This document shows, in pieces, positions 55,201-60,048 of a stretch of 64,000 nt of DNA (position 1 is the stretch's first letter; every line of letters begins with the position of its first letter). The stretch covers positions 29,060 to 93,059 of the forward strand of contig CADCDO010000040.1 of the NCBI GenBank assembly GCA_902800345.1, in the 5' to 3' direction. This stretch comes from Fibrobacter succinogenes. GTDB lineage: Bacteria > Fibrobacterota > Fibrobacteria > Fibrobacterales > Fibrobacteraceae. A program made the translations under genes and the position numbers. The notes below the pieces were generated by a model. That model worked only from the letters and a program-made list of their open reading frames with translations. It made no database searches and was not told the origin of the DNA.

Positions 55201-55465
55201 AACGATCAAGCTCGTCTGCACGGAATATCCGCAAGGCAATCAGTGGTGGACTCCGAACGTGGTCATTTACGGTAACAACGCCGGTAACAGCACGATTCCT
55301 GAGATTGACTGGGCGTGGGACGGTGGTATCAAGGCTCATACGAATGTTGGCAACAACGTAAGAATTGATATTCCGGACCATCCGAACGGCGCCAATGGCG
55401 AATATGAGATTTATCTGACCGCAAAAACTTCGGGCATGGTAATTCTCTATGTCGGACAAGGCTAA
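40268..55465 (+). CDS. Giant LEPR-type RTX surface protein (5,065 aa)
   Basis: ATG 40268 follows an AGGAG site. Residues 20-30 contain the IETLEPRLLMDA motif that marks very large secreted proteins of several phyla; no ordinary signal peptide is seen. Residues about 60-2200 are strand-rich with no named domain, but carry NLPLIGRSATEAF and RKIPLIGDNIMVAAD segments typical of such giants. RTX-like calcium-binding nonapeptides (GGxGxDxxx) lie at about 2337-2660 (GGAGVDHIFGSEGDDIIFGD), 3791-3990, 4298-4420 and 4720-4820. A Calx-beta-like segment is near 2990-3120. Two jelly-roll-like inserts sit at about 4016-4290 and 4432-4713. A Gly/Gln/Ser linker (4919-4958) precedes a C-terminal beta domain of about 105 residues that may be a sorting or anchoring unit. 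Codon use changes near 51,800. Probably a calcium-stabilised adhesin; no secretion genes are adjacent. Confidence 0.88.
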   Translation: MSKKNNKKNTRKNYKIETLEPRLLMDATADRWLDENSLTDTTAAVSMNNSLDAISAGVSGAGNDLEGLSQQPTINSSNEYEKLSVKAGAVFDMNNVVLNIKNSNDYKNIHDFIENCINECRKDATVNERNFFIAAQATFEMLKNTSGVSQTDLDNAEVLVMAAYNNLMTAWNNAIITTDDLYAKLDGSNSNSNWSFIKNGVGIDVKISGDYSGIEHSTNTNINPDIGESTRLDVNFEDAYSKKMHYELSFTIDGNKNNSINVSVHADVSLGFNQNISQKDAKLGVLELNSIDASESDADYEVKVSLDADENGQISFIDTYNVDLNFELKNSSQLDNDLNLVNASDLLLSGTSITSATWGSNDDILSKIKYVQMGDVLKTLNDICFDLSTEIRNENSDSSSNNFLGNSDLDRKTLDGTLDQSTSSLIDVSKMFDPILKYPPKTLQELVNRLKKINSACTAKITPQGSEYILTIPFKLTSDNSSKVNFSDVFLKRVIEGQTNGYFSIPDFKFDVTEKNALDYGNDSTLSFDMELTLTDLSRPLINSTTKLNDILKDDNYDLARLGKSNVVEVNEISTSYFGNVNVSSPIEIAITSPIKTQSVTISQGNNDNDVISDAILTGLQNMDPGAQRYYDENMIAFEVGSSFDIEMDVVDGNSREIGIYGKRLFEDSYLFEIVANKKINIGGKDYTVPAPPSTPSSSKTIASIEDNFANQIKNLLIPDGYKVTYIKSSTPILLIQRDDGALPAFPGDGRLCKSLVVYRKQGGTNDVFDESKLPTNFKFTIDLSSSLYDKENEVMVNTFDISFENTEFSNCYDIEDVANVINAKLAGFSEDSTKPAQVVFAEIVQEKGASGDIQKLVFRCDSQNFDVTASENVLGYTKGTAVSSTTNSIHLKIDGNDYEVSLYDVLYKDLKDSAGNDLTIGDLLNEIKLKIKSAYFDDVYISANGLTFDKLEQIYDLGGFSLVKALGLYEYMDGKNAVNDVKIDSIDVTNVNLVMENNIKQDRVVAHANMGMLGIDYSGNVDFTAKYENNASDWDEFVRGNKVTWTYTPNATASNNLTVVLSQRMDGKCDCGNIDLFDASNDWDGTFYKTVTVPADDNVMSYLENYGQGVNMFRLVSDVVGNLDKFLKNQILTNESLKTNLPLIGRSATEAFGIQAKITELMSELNRNLPVTLQELSARLSASLGASLTFAVESDGIKVSFHWVNNLNSEKIAISSLSLGRTDIFVGGNAEAYLSGDVELHLDMKVGNTKNAQNELPVTFLDSSYVDVKNVKLNGSPLKFDLSVSTGSQSASLLKVVSTNEKTSSLKMCMKMRLNFDSSSDAFDLTSEDFKIGGKLYVEAAGQDIGSIELGVLDDPIVLGDPLVIKSYDGVDSKKDGLFVLANANNVYVNSPKFKVTDETNKVKGNIALNMGNLEVDVNKNGEFQKLRLVSDGLSSVLRKAQLSTSTAFVSEALRKIPLIGDNIMVAADCFTRLESDFIEPLRKYFYGDHEFDADSVAEFLYDLLQKENLLQDLSACSESNQVRWAGSTFNHSFSRGGNERIQYNYNKGEGRAEWRFCIGGTYTLSSNGDFDIGYPGLGLRGEGGIKSTIEWKWNLGFGVSKEEGAYILLSKGNDVDDYSDPSKTVTAEGLKVKDEKDPKKEILTGDDIQFTINIVPKSGSIDGSLGFLKAGINLDGNSAQTLTLGIDLNDGSNGSEALDLDQKTDKYNSERIKISDLGKALSIETNLTGSVNVVAKLTLGVNLGTGCISIGFPEISAGFQMTWKAKFGDLQGTLEKLGFTEISLNAESFASNVLNPMLGKIKKVLEPLQPLVDFLNMEIPVLNQLPLKPQHIKMLKIIQTCAKGKCDLGFLEDFAKFASLISSLNKIESLGKKLYIGDLDFVNSSNDYDKDALSGMTEFAEVIDVTALPSPLTYSITTPTSYKPSSTPADAKDRVKQVFGLEDNGYGWDIPILSGPEKAIINLLLGRNIELITFRMHPLSFESKWEKNFPIIGPLCADIGFNFGADINIGFGYDTMGLVNWKNSNYKDLWALADGFYIDDCNKDGVDIAEVIFHSGITAGASVAGIAGINVGVNLNLNLNFDDPNNDGKIRLQELARNLSLNPMTLFDASVTMEAEAFAYINYFIGRDEFDLWKSGAIELFNTDRGDADNPILISKQDGDAYVNVGEYAAKRNKGNLEDGDDWVHINVDSNDASGSTLTAVWNNRSGSKLKQTFKIEKGHTLYIFAGKGADIVTFTSSKNEAYDFNIVIDGGADNDNIDLSGVTLADGCEAIVKGGLGSDSIVGAIGKSYLFGESGYFTIDENDKKVKEAFSYPEMGNVSENKIIAKGSTGSVIFGGAGVDHIFGSEGDDIIFGDGGYYGCDDVNSPEIIRYDIFDVGGGDIIDGLDGKDVILGGAGNDKIRGGKGDDEIHGGLGDDLIIGDEGNDKLYGYDGIDVIFGDGFNITALQNTFPDGYGPENDKYVNRTWSLSSLQYDVVSASNKDLTKSQATALGSSAASANYGDDWIEGNDGSDVIFGDSGENNLNGGNDIIAGGTGNDLIDGDGGNDNIDGGVGEDVIYGGQGNDVLDGGADNDVVFGDDGLNGFSSSEKGNTANGLYRSIDNFSSDNERELQKRTFGQQIGMFAKEFGIGADAKSQTDGGSDIIYAGNGSDIIDGQSGNDSYKIRVMDNGHLGYTNVMDTGVDSADSMTIDGSINDDLFLIRASTQNLGFVAKLPDPENSEDQIQRINYWKKNSATYTGIENIALNTGAGDDKIAIDGTISTISIDAGAGNDNVAVGQLFNSERTTDVNLSNVLPNDVFGTTLTTKGYLSNGVQHSTNIEGGEGNDTFNVLHNDAAISLSGGTGNDTFNVSMYQKIDLTTNTKTIVENSPVTLIGGAGIDRMNIVGSDGDDDFVMKNGKILGNGIDVQTVSIENRNVYGSDGDDSFYVLDTAAGEVTKLFGNKGNDSFYNGGAGKSQVPTVSGNTRNSDPNAIEVVFYTPGETEPKDTAISAVTENYPDGYTVDPNVYNYQVSLSKPPQDGEIVNLTIFAPVETTEKTNRGDKGIWLLNESDELCKSITIRFENDNGNTSGVNKWNDLVNIRIVAFEDSVQEGNDYFCLLHNRVVENKQSSYKDCKNAIVFLNDAPIVSRSNTVTNQFCTTQEHVVSSEEATGKEFTVTLHSENPSLVECWFLDENGRLTPVDATNRACSGDKLTVTLVDPNAVGKRYYISYANDKISVENESVIQMKYSTTGMTAMLDFMPEDGGTYQICAESQKGQYENDNNVLYYYKTAGTQLVIYSMASGKLFALNGTVVLPSNVDVFVPDEPDVLNAPTSNNSSSNGKNTIEFIKGPLYEDGAGREANLGLGGPMMLWYNEDDKNEDDKKNEKNEISSDLQNIFDAAAAAAAKFDEGDCKDRVFINNQDNEKEGVENTLQALEDVGVFDESLIAAGVNSADVVNSNDTLVKQSDTELFDSDKHSLRFVHQDAGATGKNELTLANMEYGEINLGQDKDQVDIHKTIYREDNFQTYTVVNSGKGNDNVNVHSYAEETADILATMDADLSETTYDGSLQNVVAYSVSNFRLMPGVASDKLSLIKSFNDGAKAVDLLKRDRVFLNVEYSDGSVQRREVVLDEYDGSPVTTLIVKRKLTPVAEGVTIKSVYLANMYFGDGQLVVNAQSGTDTINAMGDNDENNASMVTREGLVVIGGTGDDTINVNTNVIAFGDRGQILYKNEKGEVVTRLGSLDVDSSITNEDVLDQMDYTTPDKKVETDANGNDYVVSNYFQTDGVVRDPVYIHSVSELVGETDVITTYGDKNVVIGGAGQDIIHLNGSNNVAIGDNGEVKFAGSDAYGDTTERVYGDSTKTYLNYVQTTFDTEGDIDEITTGDGNNVVMGGTNSDRIATGNGNDIIIGDGGEAFVDRNREALFVSNQGRNIDTDDNGVIKEDGSAGSDVIKTSGGDNVIFGGLNTVSRDFDFVMKSAEDGWEAKSVDENNNDLIVSGSGKDIVFGDNAYATFKGNHEMANGKENAPEVRDSATLSFNFQGAAQTGLNSSDSVGAEGFATTNWNNISGSIAGAYGNDDREIVRFDDGTRASSISVSYAGIEWHRNTSTDNRINLQAYNLGLHGTSYDANKKFMNTGLMTTAPNNQCASRMEVAVDGLAQYYESYQVAVYLDLPDANSWAGQSVRLISLYIDGVRKQAFYVNDPEHVNFSGTYVNNGMEAVLDANGHIQGVQVLEDGEIKIKPMDNTIGSGLAPSNYVVFDVGADIASDRIVIKIEDGVKEWNLNGKDLPGIAGLQIKGTLHKQDVAASTNIEFGGNDVIHSNCGDDIIVGGTGADKIWSFDEDDRHGINDNDVVFGDNAKLLFTDRDSNENTASTLSTAESISVTAGNISHCEKNDSTGNELDDAFKYHDEIYTGDGNDVVVGGIGGDSIYTNATANSERMMDNINVLSINFTREHSDASDSIAAGEAAGVVVDNGWHNFYRNDRGVIVSDTAYSQSQSNMNAYNEAMNRLCNSPDSSNPYAVSEGVEVHMYGKMNGQRQGPSSFTIENHDEIDGDTSNSKLYNTYIASQQSEEIVLKLLNLNTFVGNSGNTIDTTSYDLYVYLGGDNNDTDTYNYLYQISLNTGDGSPTQYRYLNDWTGHKFDGDYKEAYCTSYAAAWSALHDFATPRIEIIGNYVVFRNVTGNVADIRIKNVISFSGQSPKNLPMITAIQIVSGDGRYKESDNGPLVFNEKHYEYADIAIGGDHDKDLVYGDDAKLWFDLDVPFATDENIANYRNRVIEAKSVAIDQGVVTRVSTNDFIQTGKDRDVVVGGEDGDTIITGLGDDVALGGSANLMVEHNNPLGVFTPNTEIVLDQHTIDLNIHRGYLDNDNTNVNQIQYQLNQNQILGIDKSVPNGNDRYDTIDAGSGRNLTYQSSDSNAALIVTPPPAPTPGPSEGGEGQGQGTGEGQGQGSSSSTGEGQGTSSSSGSGSTEMRVETLTGSPQVLTLNAGETIKLVCTEYPQGNQWWTPNVVIYGNNAGNSTIPEIDWAWDGGIKAHTNVGNNVRIDIPDHPNGANGEYEIYLTAKTSGMVILYVGQG
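47250..48260 (+). repeat. Main RTX nonapeptide block of the giant protein
   Basis: About 30 degenerate coding repeats of the form GGxGxDxUx, with uninterrupted runs such as GGAGNDKIRGGKGDDEIHGG and GGTGNDLIDGDGGNDNIDGG. Each pair forms a calcium-binding beta-roll turn. Shorter blocks are at 51640-52240, 53160-53520 and 54430-54730. Confidence 0.85.
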
Positions 55466-56143
55466 TCTGTAAAAAAGGTCGGGAAGCCGAGAAAAGGGTT
55501 CTCGACCGATTATTCACTTGTAAAGAAAAGGAACCAAGCTTGCGCCTGGTTCCTTTTTCTTTAGAGCGGGAAAAGCGTGCAAAACGAGTGTTGCAAAATT
55601 ATGCTTGCATAATTTTATAACCGAGTGCAGCTCTGTGTGGCTCGGAACTTTAGTTCCGTTCACGGTTTATATTGATGAAATAGCCACCGATGTAACTAGC
55701 ACATTCATAGAAATTTTAATTTCGTTATGAATGTAGCTGGGTACTGCGGACGCCGTAGGCGTCAAAAGGGTTTGTTTGCCCGCAATATTCCTTGCTTGCG
55801 CAAGGTTGCGGTCAAACCCTTCGGGCTTGCACTCGCTTCGCTCGTGTCAAGCGCAAAATTTGTCTCTTCGCACTTCGTGCATGAGCCAAATTATGCGAAC
55901 CCTCTTCTCGGGTTCTCGACCATACTTACGAATAAAAACAAAAACGACACCATAGAGGTGTCGTCTTTGTTTTAGAGCGGGAAAAGGGTTTGACGGCATC
56001 GCCAGTCTCCGCTTCGCGGCTGGCTTGCCGCCCTACGGGCTTATCGCTTGCGCGATAATTCCAAAATTCGTTCTTTGGACTTCGTCCATGATCGAATTTT
56101 GTCGAACCCTCTTCTCGGGTTCTCGACCCACCTATATCACTAG
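55466..56143. repeat. Composite intergenic repeats with tRNA-Gly 3'-end fragments
   Basis: No credible gene; the 82-codon frame at 55727 lies in repeats. Two fragments identical to the 3' end of the neighbouring tRNA-Gly (TTAGAGCGGGAAAAG on the plus strand) lie at 55561 and 55972, each beside its own terminator hairpin (55526-55557; 55944-55964). GGGTTCTCGACC lies a short distance beyond each hairpin (55496, 55910, 56117). Between them are hairpin strings with unrelated stems and, at 55584-55626, an ACGAGTGTTGCAAAA-hairpin-CCGAGT element also found at 61231-61273. Confidence 0.65.
55526..55560 (+). terminator. Terminator downstream of the giant gene
   Basis: Perfect 11-bp stem AAAAGGAACCA (55526-55536) with TGGTTCCTTTT (55547-55557), 10-nt loop, T run on the plus strand and A run on the other side. 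It is likely to work in both directions. Confidence 0.88.
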
Positions 56144-56183
56144 TAAAATAAAAGACCAGGCCTTCGACCTGATCTTTTATTTT
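56144..56183 (-). terminator. Terminator of tRNA-Gly
   Basis: On the minus strand AAAATAAAAGATCAGG, a 7-nt loop, then CCTGGTCTTTTATTTT: a 16-bp stem with one U-G pair and a T-rich right arm. It starts three bases after the tRNA 3' end. Confidence 0.85.
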
Positions 56184-56185
56184 AG

Positions 56186-56258
56186 AGCGGGAAAAGGGTC
56201 TCGAACCCTCGACATCGACCTTGGGAAGGTCGCGCTCTACCAACTGAGCTACTCCCGC
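56186..56258 (-). tRNA. tRNA-Gly (anticodon CCC)
   Basis: 73-nt cloverleaf on the minus strand: acceptor GCGGGAG pairs with TTCCCGC (last pair G-U), D arm GCTC-AGTTGGTA-GAGC, anticodon arm CGACC-TTCCCAA-GGTCG with anticodon CCC at 56223-56225, T arm GAGGG-TTCGAGA-CCCTT, discriminator T. The CCA end is not encoded (CTA follows). It reads GGG codons. Confidence 0.95.
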
Positions 56259-56318
56259 TTGGGTAGCCTTAATTTAGTAAAATTAGGGGGCTTGTAAAGG
56301 GATGGGTCACTTTTTTTC

Positions 56319-56324
56319 TATCAT
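56319..56324 (+). promoter_or_regulatory. -10-like box TATCAT six bases before ATG 56331
   Basis: TATCAT, then TAGGAT, then ATG. The TAGGA in the gap could also act as a weak ribosome-binding site, so this is the least certain of the leaderless candidates. Confidence 0.35.
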
Positions 56325-56330
56325 TAGGAT

Positions 56331-56948
56331 ATGCAAAATCTCAAGTTTAAATCTGTTTGTTGCGTTGTGGCGCTCGTTTGTCTTGTTTCTCTGGATGTTG
56401 CTTGGGGCGAAGGAGATTCGAAACGCGGCTTTTTTGATAGTTTCGCGAATTTTTTTACGCCGAGTGGTTCAATCCAGGGGGAAGGTCCTGTTTTTGACGA
56501 ATTGAAGGGCGTCGAGTCGCAAATTGATAAGGTTGAAGTTCAATATTCTCGGGAACGTCGTCCGGGCAACAAGACGCGTTACCGCAAACAGTTGGATAGT
56601 CTGCGCAATGTTCGCGATTCGTTGATTACTGTGATTGAAAAAATGTCGTCGGGTTCCGTTGCAGTAGCTTCTTCTAATTCTGCAAAGTCCGCAACGTCTT
56701 CTGTTGCGCAAGTCAATGTCACGACGGCAGTGGCTGTTCCGACGTCTTCTGCGTCGGTTTCGGCTTCTTCAGTTGCCACGATTCCTAGCACTCCCGCAAA
56801 TGTCGTTTGCGTTCATGACACGGTTCTTGTCCACGATACGCTTGTCGTTCGTGACACGGTCGTGATTCATGATACTTTATACGTTGTTCTTGCGAACAAA
56901 CCCAAAGCTGCACCTAAAGCGGCTCCGAGTAAGGCGAAGAAAAAGTAA
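56331..56948 (+). CDS. Small exported protein with coiled coil and HDT-repeat C-terminus
   Basis: A 205-residue exported protein. The signal peptide (MQNLKFKSVCCVVALVCLVS) ends near DVAWGEG. Residues about 55-105 are a charged helix with FDELKGVESQIDKVEVQYSR and RYRKQLDSLRNVRDSLITVI, likely a coiled coil. A Ser/Ala/Thr/Val-rich spacer (about 110-155) is followed by four repeats of the VHDTLVVRDTVVIHDTLYVV type, then a Pro/Lys/Ala tail. HDT repeats occur in exported proteins of Bacteroidota and Fibrobacterota, but no function is known to me. It is transcribed convergently with nudC and ends at a shared terminator. Confidence 0.75.
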   Translation: MQNLKFKSVCCVVALVCLVSLDVAWGEGDSKRGFFDSFANFFTPSGSIQGEGPVFDELKGVESQIDKVEVQYSRERRPGNKTRYRKQLDSLRNVRDSLITVIEKMSSGSVAVASSNSAKSATSSVAQVNVTTAVAVPTSSASVSASSVATIPSTPANVVCVHDTVLVHDTLVVRDTVVIHDTLYVVLANKPKAAPKAAPSKAKKK

Positions 56949-56980
56949 CTGGATTCTTCGGGCTTTACCCTCAGAATGAC
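56949..56980 (-). repeat. GTCATTCTGA-family palindromic repeat (reverse orientation)
   Basis: Minus strand reads GTCATTCTGAGGGTAAAGCC then CGAAGAATCCAGT, nearly the same as 61351-61383. It abuts the stop codon of the preceding gene. A second, degenerate copy (GTCATCCTGAACCC) is at 57026-57052. Confidence 0.75.
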
Positions 56981-56986
56981 ATGATG

Positions 56987-57015
56987 AAAATGCGCGGCTT
57001 ATCGGCCGCGCTTTT
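56987..57015 (+). terminator. Bidirectional terminator between convergent genes
   Basis: Stem GCGCGGC (56992-56998) with GCCGCGC (57005-57011), 6-nt loop, A run before and T run after. It serves 56331-56948 and probably nudC. Confidence 0.8.
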
Positions 57016-57066
57016 CTGTACTCGTCATCCTGAACCCTGTAAGGGTGATATATGAAACTAGGCACT

Positions 57067-57897
57067 TTAGTGCCTTAGTTGAATTAGGTTCGAAGGAGCA
57101 TCGATCAGGCAACTGCTGATGCTCACGCTCGTGTCGTATTCGGGAATGTCTTCGCGCTTGACCCAAGTCGCCGTGGCGAGTTCAGCTTCTTGCATGTGAA
57201 TGGTCGGGTCGCCGTCGAGTTCTGCGGTGTAGCCCGAAATGAGCGATTCCGAGAACGGCCACGGCTGGCTGCCGAAGTACTTGATGTTCTTGACGCGGAC
57301 GCCTGCTTCTTCAAGGACTTCGCGCTTGACCGCCTGTTCGAGCGATTCGCCAATCTCCACAAATCCAGAAATCAGGAACAAACGCGTTTTATCGGGATTG
57401 TCCAAGTTGCGAGCCATCAAAAGCTCGTTGCCGTTGTGCACCGCGACAATCACGACCGGCGAAATCTTGGGATAAACCGTGTTCTTGCAGGCAGGACACG
57501 TCATGGAACGTTCCTTGATGCCACGTGTCATGGGGTGACCGCACTTGCCGCAGAACTTGTTCAAACTTTCCCACTTGGCTATGTGTGCCGATGTTGCACC
57601 GCCGAGACGTTCCAGGTGGTTTTCTAGCGTGCGGAACGTGCGGTTGCCGCGGAACTCGTAACCTTCAGGAATTTTGGGCAAGTTCGAATTGCACAAGAAA
57701 TAAGCGTCCCCGTCAATGCTAATCAAGTAATGGCATTCGCATTGAGGAAACTCGCTCACTCGCGGAATGGCAAAATTATCACCCGCCTTCTTGAATAGCG
57801 TCTGTTCGCCATTGAAAACGATTAAATAATCGGTTGGCTTCGGAGCAATCGTCTTAAATTCGTTATCTAACTTGTGCGGAGCAATTTCGTGAATCAT
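57067..57897 (-). CDS. nudC: NAD+/NADH pyrophosphatase (Nudix, NudC-type)
   Basis: A 276-residue cytoplasmic Nudix hydrolase that splits NAD(H) and can remove NAD caps from RNA. Family marks: zinc ribbon FCGKCGHPMTRGIKERSMTC with CPACKNTVYP, the Nudix box GFVEIGESLEQAVKREVLEE-AGV, and the NudC-specific SQPWPFSESLISGY after it. Together these separate NudC from other Nudix enzymes. The frame is open to 57951, but I prefer ATG 57897 (MIHEIAPHKLDNEF): TATACT lies six bases upstream of it at 57904-57909 and the extra 18 residues look non-coding. The last residues SSCLIDAPSNLIQLRH end normally. Confidence 0.93.
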   Translation of the reverse strand: MIHEIAPHKLDNEFKTIAPKPTDYLIVFNGEQTLFKKAGDNFAIPRVSEFPQCECHYLISIDGDAYFLCNSNLPKIPEGYEFRGNRTFRTLENHLERLGGATSAHIAKWESLNKFCGKCGHPMTRGIKERSMTCPACKNTVYPKISPVVIVAVHNGNELLMARNLDNPDKTRLFLISGFVEIGESLEQAVKREVLEEAGVRVKNIKYFGSQPWPFSESLISGYTAELDGDPTIHMQEAELATATWVKREDIPEYDTSVSISSCLIDAPSNLIQLRH

Positions 57898-57903
57898 AAA
57901 ATT

Positions 57904-57909
57904 AGTATA
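57904..57909 (-). promoter_or_regulatory. -10 box TATACT six bases before nudC
   Basis: Minus-strand TATACT, then AATTTT, then ATG. The AT-only gap cannot hold a ribosome-binding site, so a leaderless mRNA is likely. Confidence 0.5.
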
Positions 57910-57978
57910 ACCAATGACACTTCTTTCGGCTCTTGGACCATGGGCGGACAATCCCGCCTACAGTCCTTTGTTCGAACC

Positions 57979-58022
57979 TCTTTCGTCTCTCGTCTGTAGC
58001 CCGGAAGGGCGTTCTCTCGTCT
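57979..58022 (-). repeat. AGACGAGAGAACGCCC-family repeat
   Basis: Reverse copy of the repeat at 36653-36693: AGACGAGAGAACGCCC, a variable hairpin, then ACAGACGAGAGACGAAAGA. It reaches into the speA stop codon. Confidence 0.75.
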
Positions 58023-59919
58023 ACTCCAAGTACGTGTACCCGTAAAGTCCAGAACGATAAATGTTCAAGAATTCCTTGCCTTCCTGAAGCGTAATCTTTC
58101 CTTCCTTCACAGAGCGCGTGACCCAGTTTTCCATGTTGCGGACAAGCGCCTTGTCGCTGAAGTTCACGTAGTCGAGCACGTCTTCCACGGATTCGCCGTC
58201 AATCACCTTGTCGATATCGTAGCCGCCCTTGTCGTTGCAGACAATGTGCACAGCGTTCGTATCGCCAAAGAGGTTGTGGAGGTCACCGAGGATTTCCTGG
58301 TATGCACCGACGAGGTAAACCGCGATAAAGTACGGCTCGTCCTTTTTGATTGGGTGGAGCGGAATGGTGCGTGCCACTTCGCCGCCGCGAACGAACATGT
58401 CAATCTTGCCGTCGCTATCGCAAGTCACGTCCTGAATTGTCGTCTCGATCGTCGGCTCTTCGTCCAAACGCTGGATCGGCATAATCGGGAACACCTGATC
58501 CACGCCCCAGCTGTCCGGGAGACTCTGGAAAAGGCTGAAGTTACAGAAGTACTTTTCGGCAAGCAAACGCGGAAGTTCGCTCAATTCATAAGGCGGATGG
58601 CGCAAGTCGCGTGCGAGCAAATCCACCTTGCGGGCGATGCTCCAGAACAAACGTTCGCTCATGGCGCGCGTCTGCAAATCCACGTCGCCCATCTTGAATC
58701 CGCTCAAGGTGTCGTCGTTAATCTGCATGGCATCGTGCCAGCTTTCGAGTAAGTTCTTCGGCGAAAGTCCCTTGTAAATGCTGTACAAGTCTTTCAATTC
58801 TGCTGGAGCGTCATCGCTAATTTCATGAATGCTCTCGTCAAAGAATGCCTGGCCCGCCGTTTCCAAAACGTTGAACACCAAGATGGAATGGTGTGCCGAA
58901 AGTGCTCGGCCCGATTCCGCAATAATGTTCGGGTGCGGAACATTGCCGTTTTCGCAAGCTTCGTACATCGCATACACGACGTCGTTTGCGTATTCTTGAA
59001 TGGAGTAGTTCACGGAACTTGCGTTAGAACTGCGCGTACCGTCGTAATCGACGCCGAGGCCGCCGCCCACATCGACAAATTCAAGGCCCATGCCCATCTT
59101 TCTAATCTGCACGTAGAACTGCGAAACTTCGCGCAAGCCGTTCTTGATATGGCGAATGTTCGTAATCTGGCTTCCCAAGTGGAAGTGGATGAGCTTCATG
59201 CAGTCTTCCATCTTCTCTTCCTTGATAAAGTCCAGAGCTTCCAAAAGTTCAGAACTGTTCAGGCCGAACTTACTGTGGTATCCGCCGGATTCTTCCCACT
59301 TGCCGCTGCCAGAGCTTGCAAGCTTGATGCGGATGCCGATGTTCGGGCGCACGCCGATGCGGCGGGACAAATCCACGACCAAGTGAAGCTCGTTCATCTT
59401 CTCGACGACAATGAAAATCTTCTTGCCCATCTTCTGCGCGAGGAGAGCAAGCTCGATAAAGTCTTCGTCCTTGTAGCCGTTGCAGATAATCAACGCGTCC
59501 GGATTTTCCATGTTCGCAAGAACCGCGTGGAGTTCCGGTTTGGAACCCGCCTCGAGGCCGATGTTGAACTTGGAACCGTGACTCACCACCTCTTCCAAGA
59601 CCGCACGCTGCTGGTTCACCTTGATCGGGAAGATGCTGTAGTGGCCACCCTTGTAGCCATATTCAGTCGTCGCCTTCGTGAAGCACTCGTGAATCTTTTC
59701 GATGCGGCTGTCCAGAATATCCGGGAAACGGAGCAGCACCGGGGTCGAAACATCGCGCAAGGAAAGTTCCTGCACGAGCTCGTAAAGGTCAATGCTCGGA
59801 CCGCCATTCTTGATCGGCGAAACCGTCGCGTGACCCTTGTCGTTAATGTCAAAGTAACTTACGCCCCAGCCCTTTACGTTGTAAAGATCTCGGGAATCGT
59901 CAATGCGCCATTTTTTCAT
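58021..59919 (-). CDS. speA: Biosynthetic arginine decarboxylase
   Basis: A 632-residue PLP enzyme turning arginine into agmatine, the first step of the arginine route to polyamines. The family start WRIDDSRDLYNVKGWGVSYF is followed by HYSIFPIKVNQQRAVLEEVV with the PLP lysine K100, GLEAGSKPEL, IICNGYKDEDFIELAL, LIHFHLGSQITNIRHIKNG, EFVDVGGGLGVDYDGTRS (phosphate-binding Gly loop) and NIIAESGRALSAHHSILVFN. The C-terminal part (FSLFQSLPDSWGVDQVFPIM, DSDGKIDMFV) is normal, as is the length. Upstream on the same strand lies the broken carboxy(nor)spermidine dehydrogenase gene, another polyamine enzyme, about 125 bp away; the two probably form a polyamine cluster. Confidence 0.97.
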   Translation of the reverse strand: MKKWRIDDSRDLYNVKGWGVSYFDINDKGHATVSPIKNGGPSIDLYELVQELSLRDVSTPVLLRFPDILDSRIEKIHECFTKATTEYGYKGGHYSIFPIKVNQQRAVLEEVVSHGSKFNIGLEAGSKPELHAVLANMENPDALIICNGYKDEDFIELALLAQKMGKKIFIVVEKMNELHLVVDLSRRIGVRPNIGIRIKLASSGSGKWEESGGYHSKFGLNSSELLEALDFIKEEKMEDCMKLIHFHLGSQITNIRHIKNGLREVSQFYVQIRKMGMGLEFVDVGGGLGVDYDGTRSSNASSVNYSIQEYANDVVYAMYEACENGNVPHPNIIAESGRALSAHHSILVFNVLETAGQAFFDESIHEISDDAPAELKDLYSIYKGLSPKNLLESWHDAMQINDDTLSGFKMGDVDLQTRAMSERLFWSIARKVDLLARDLRHPPYELSELPRLLAEKYFCNFSLFQSLPDSWGVDQVFPIMPIQRLDEEPTIETTIQDVTCDSDGKIDMFVRGGEVARTIPLHPIKKDEPYFIAVYLVGAYQEILGDLHNLFGDTNAVHIVCNDKGGYDIDKVIDGESVEDVLDYVNFSDKALVRNMENWVTRSVKEGKITLQEGKEFLNIYRSGLYGYTYLE

Positions 59920-59929
59920 TGCTTTGCAG

Positions 59930-60048
59930 TGGTTAGTGGTTAGTAAACAGTGGTTAGGAAGTGGCTAGTATGCAGTGGTCAGTAAGTAGGGGCGGCTTTG
60001 CCGCGATTATAATTCCTAATCACTAACCACCAACCACTAATCACTAAT
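59930..60048. repeat. GGTTAGTGGTTAGTAAACAG / CACTAACCAC repeat
   Basis: Several direct copies of AGTGGTTAGTRA on the left and their reverse complements (CACTAACCACCAACCACTAAT) on the right form a long imperfect inverted repeat around GGCGGCTTTGCCGC. The right end overlaps the stop codon of the next (broken) gene. Confidence 0.75.

Noticed and set aside
40268..55465. Gene fusion or missed stop in the giant frame
   Set aside because: The frame is open throughout with consistent coding character and ordered domains; no stop or frameshift is visible.
55727..55975. 82-codon frame
   Set aside because: Lies wholly in palindromic repeats with an Arg-rich, unnatural translation.
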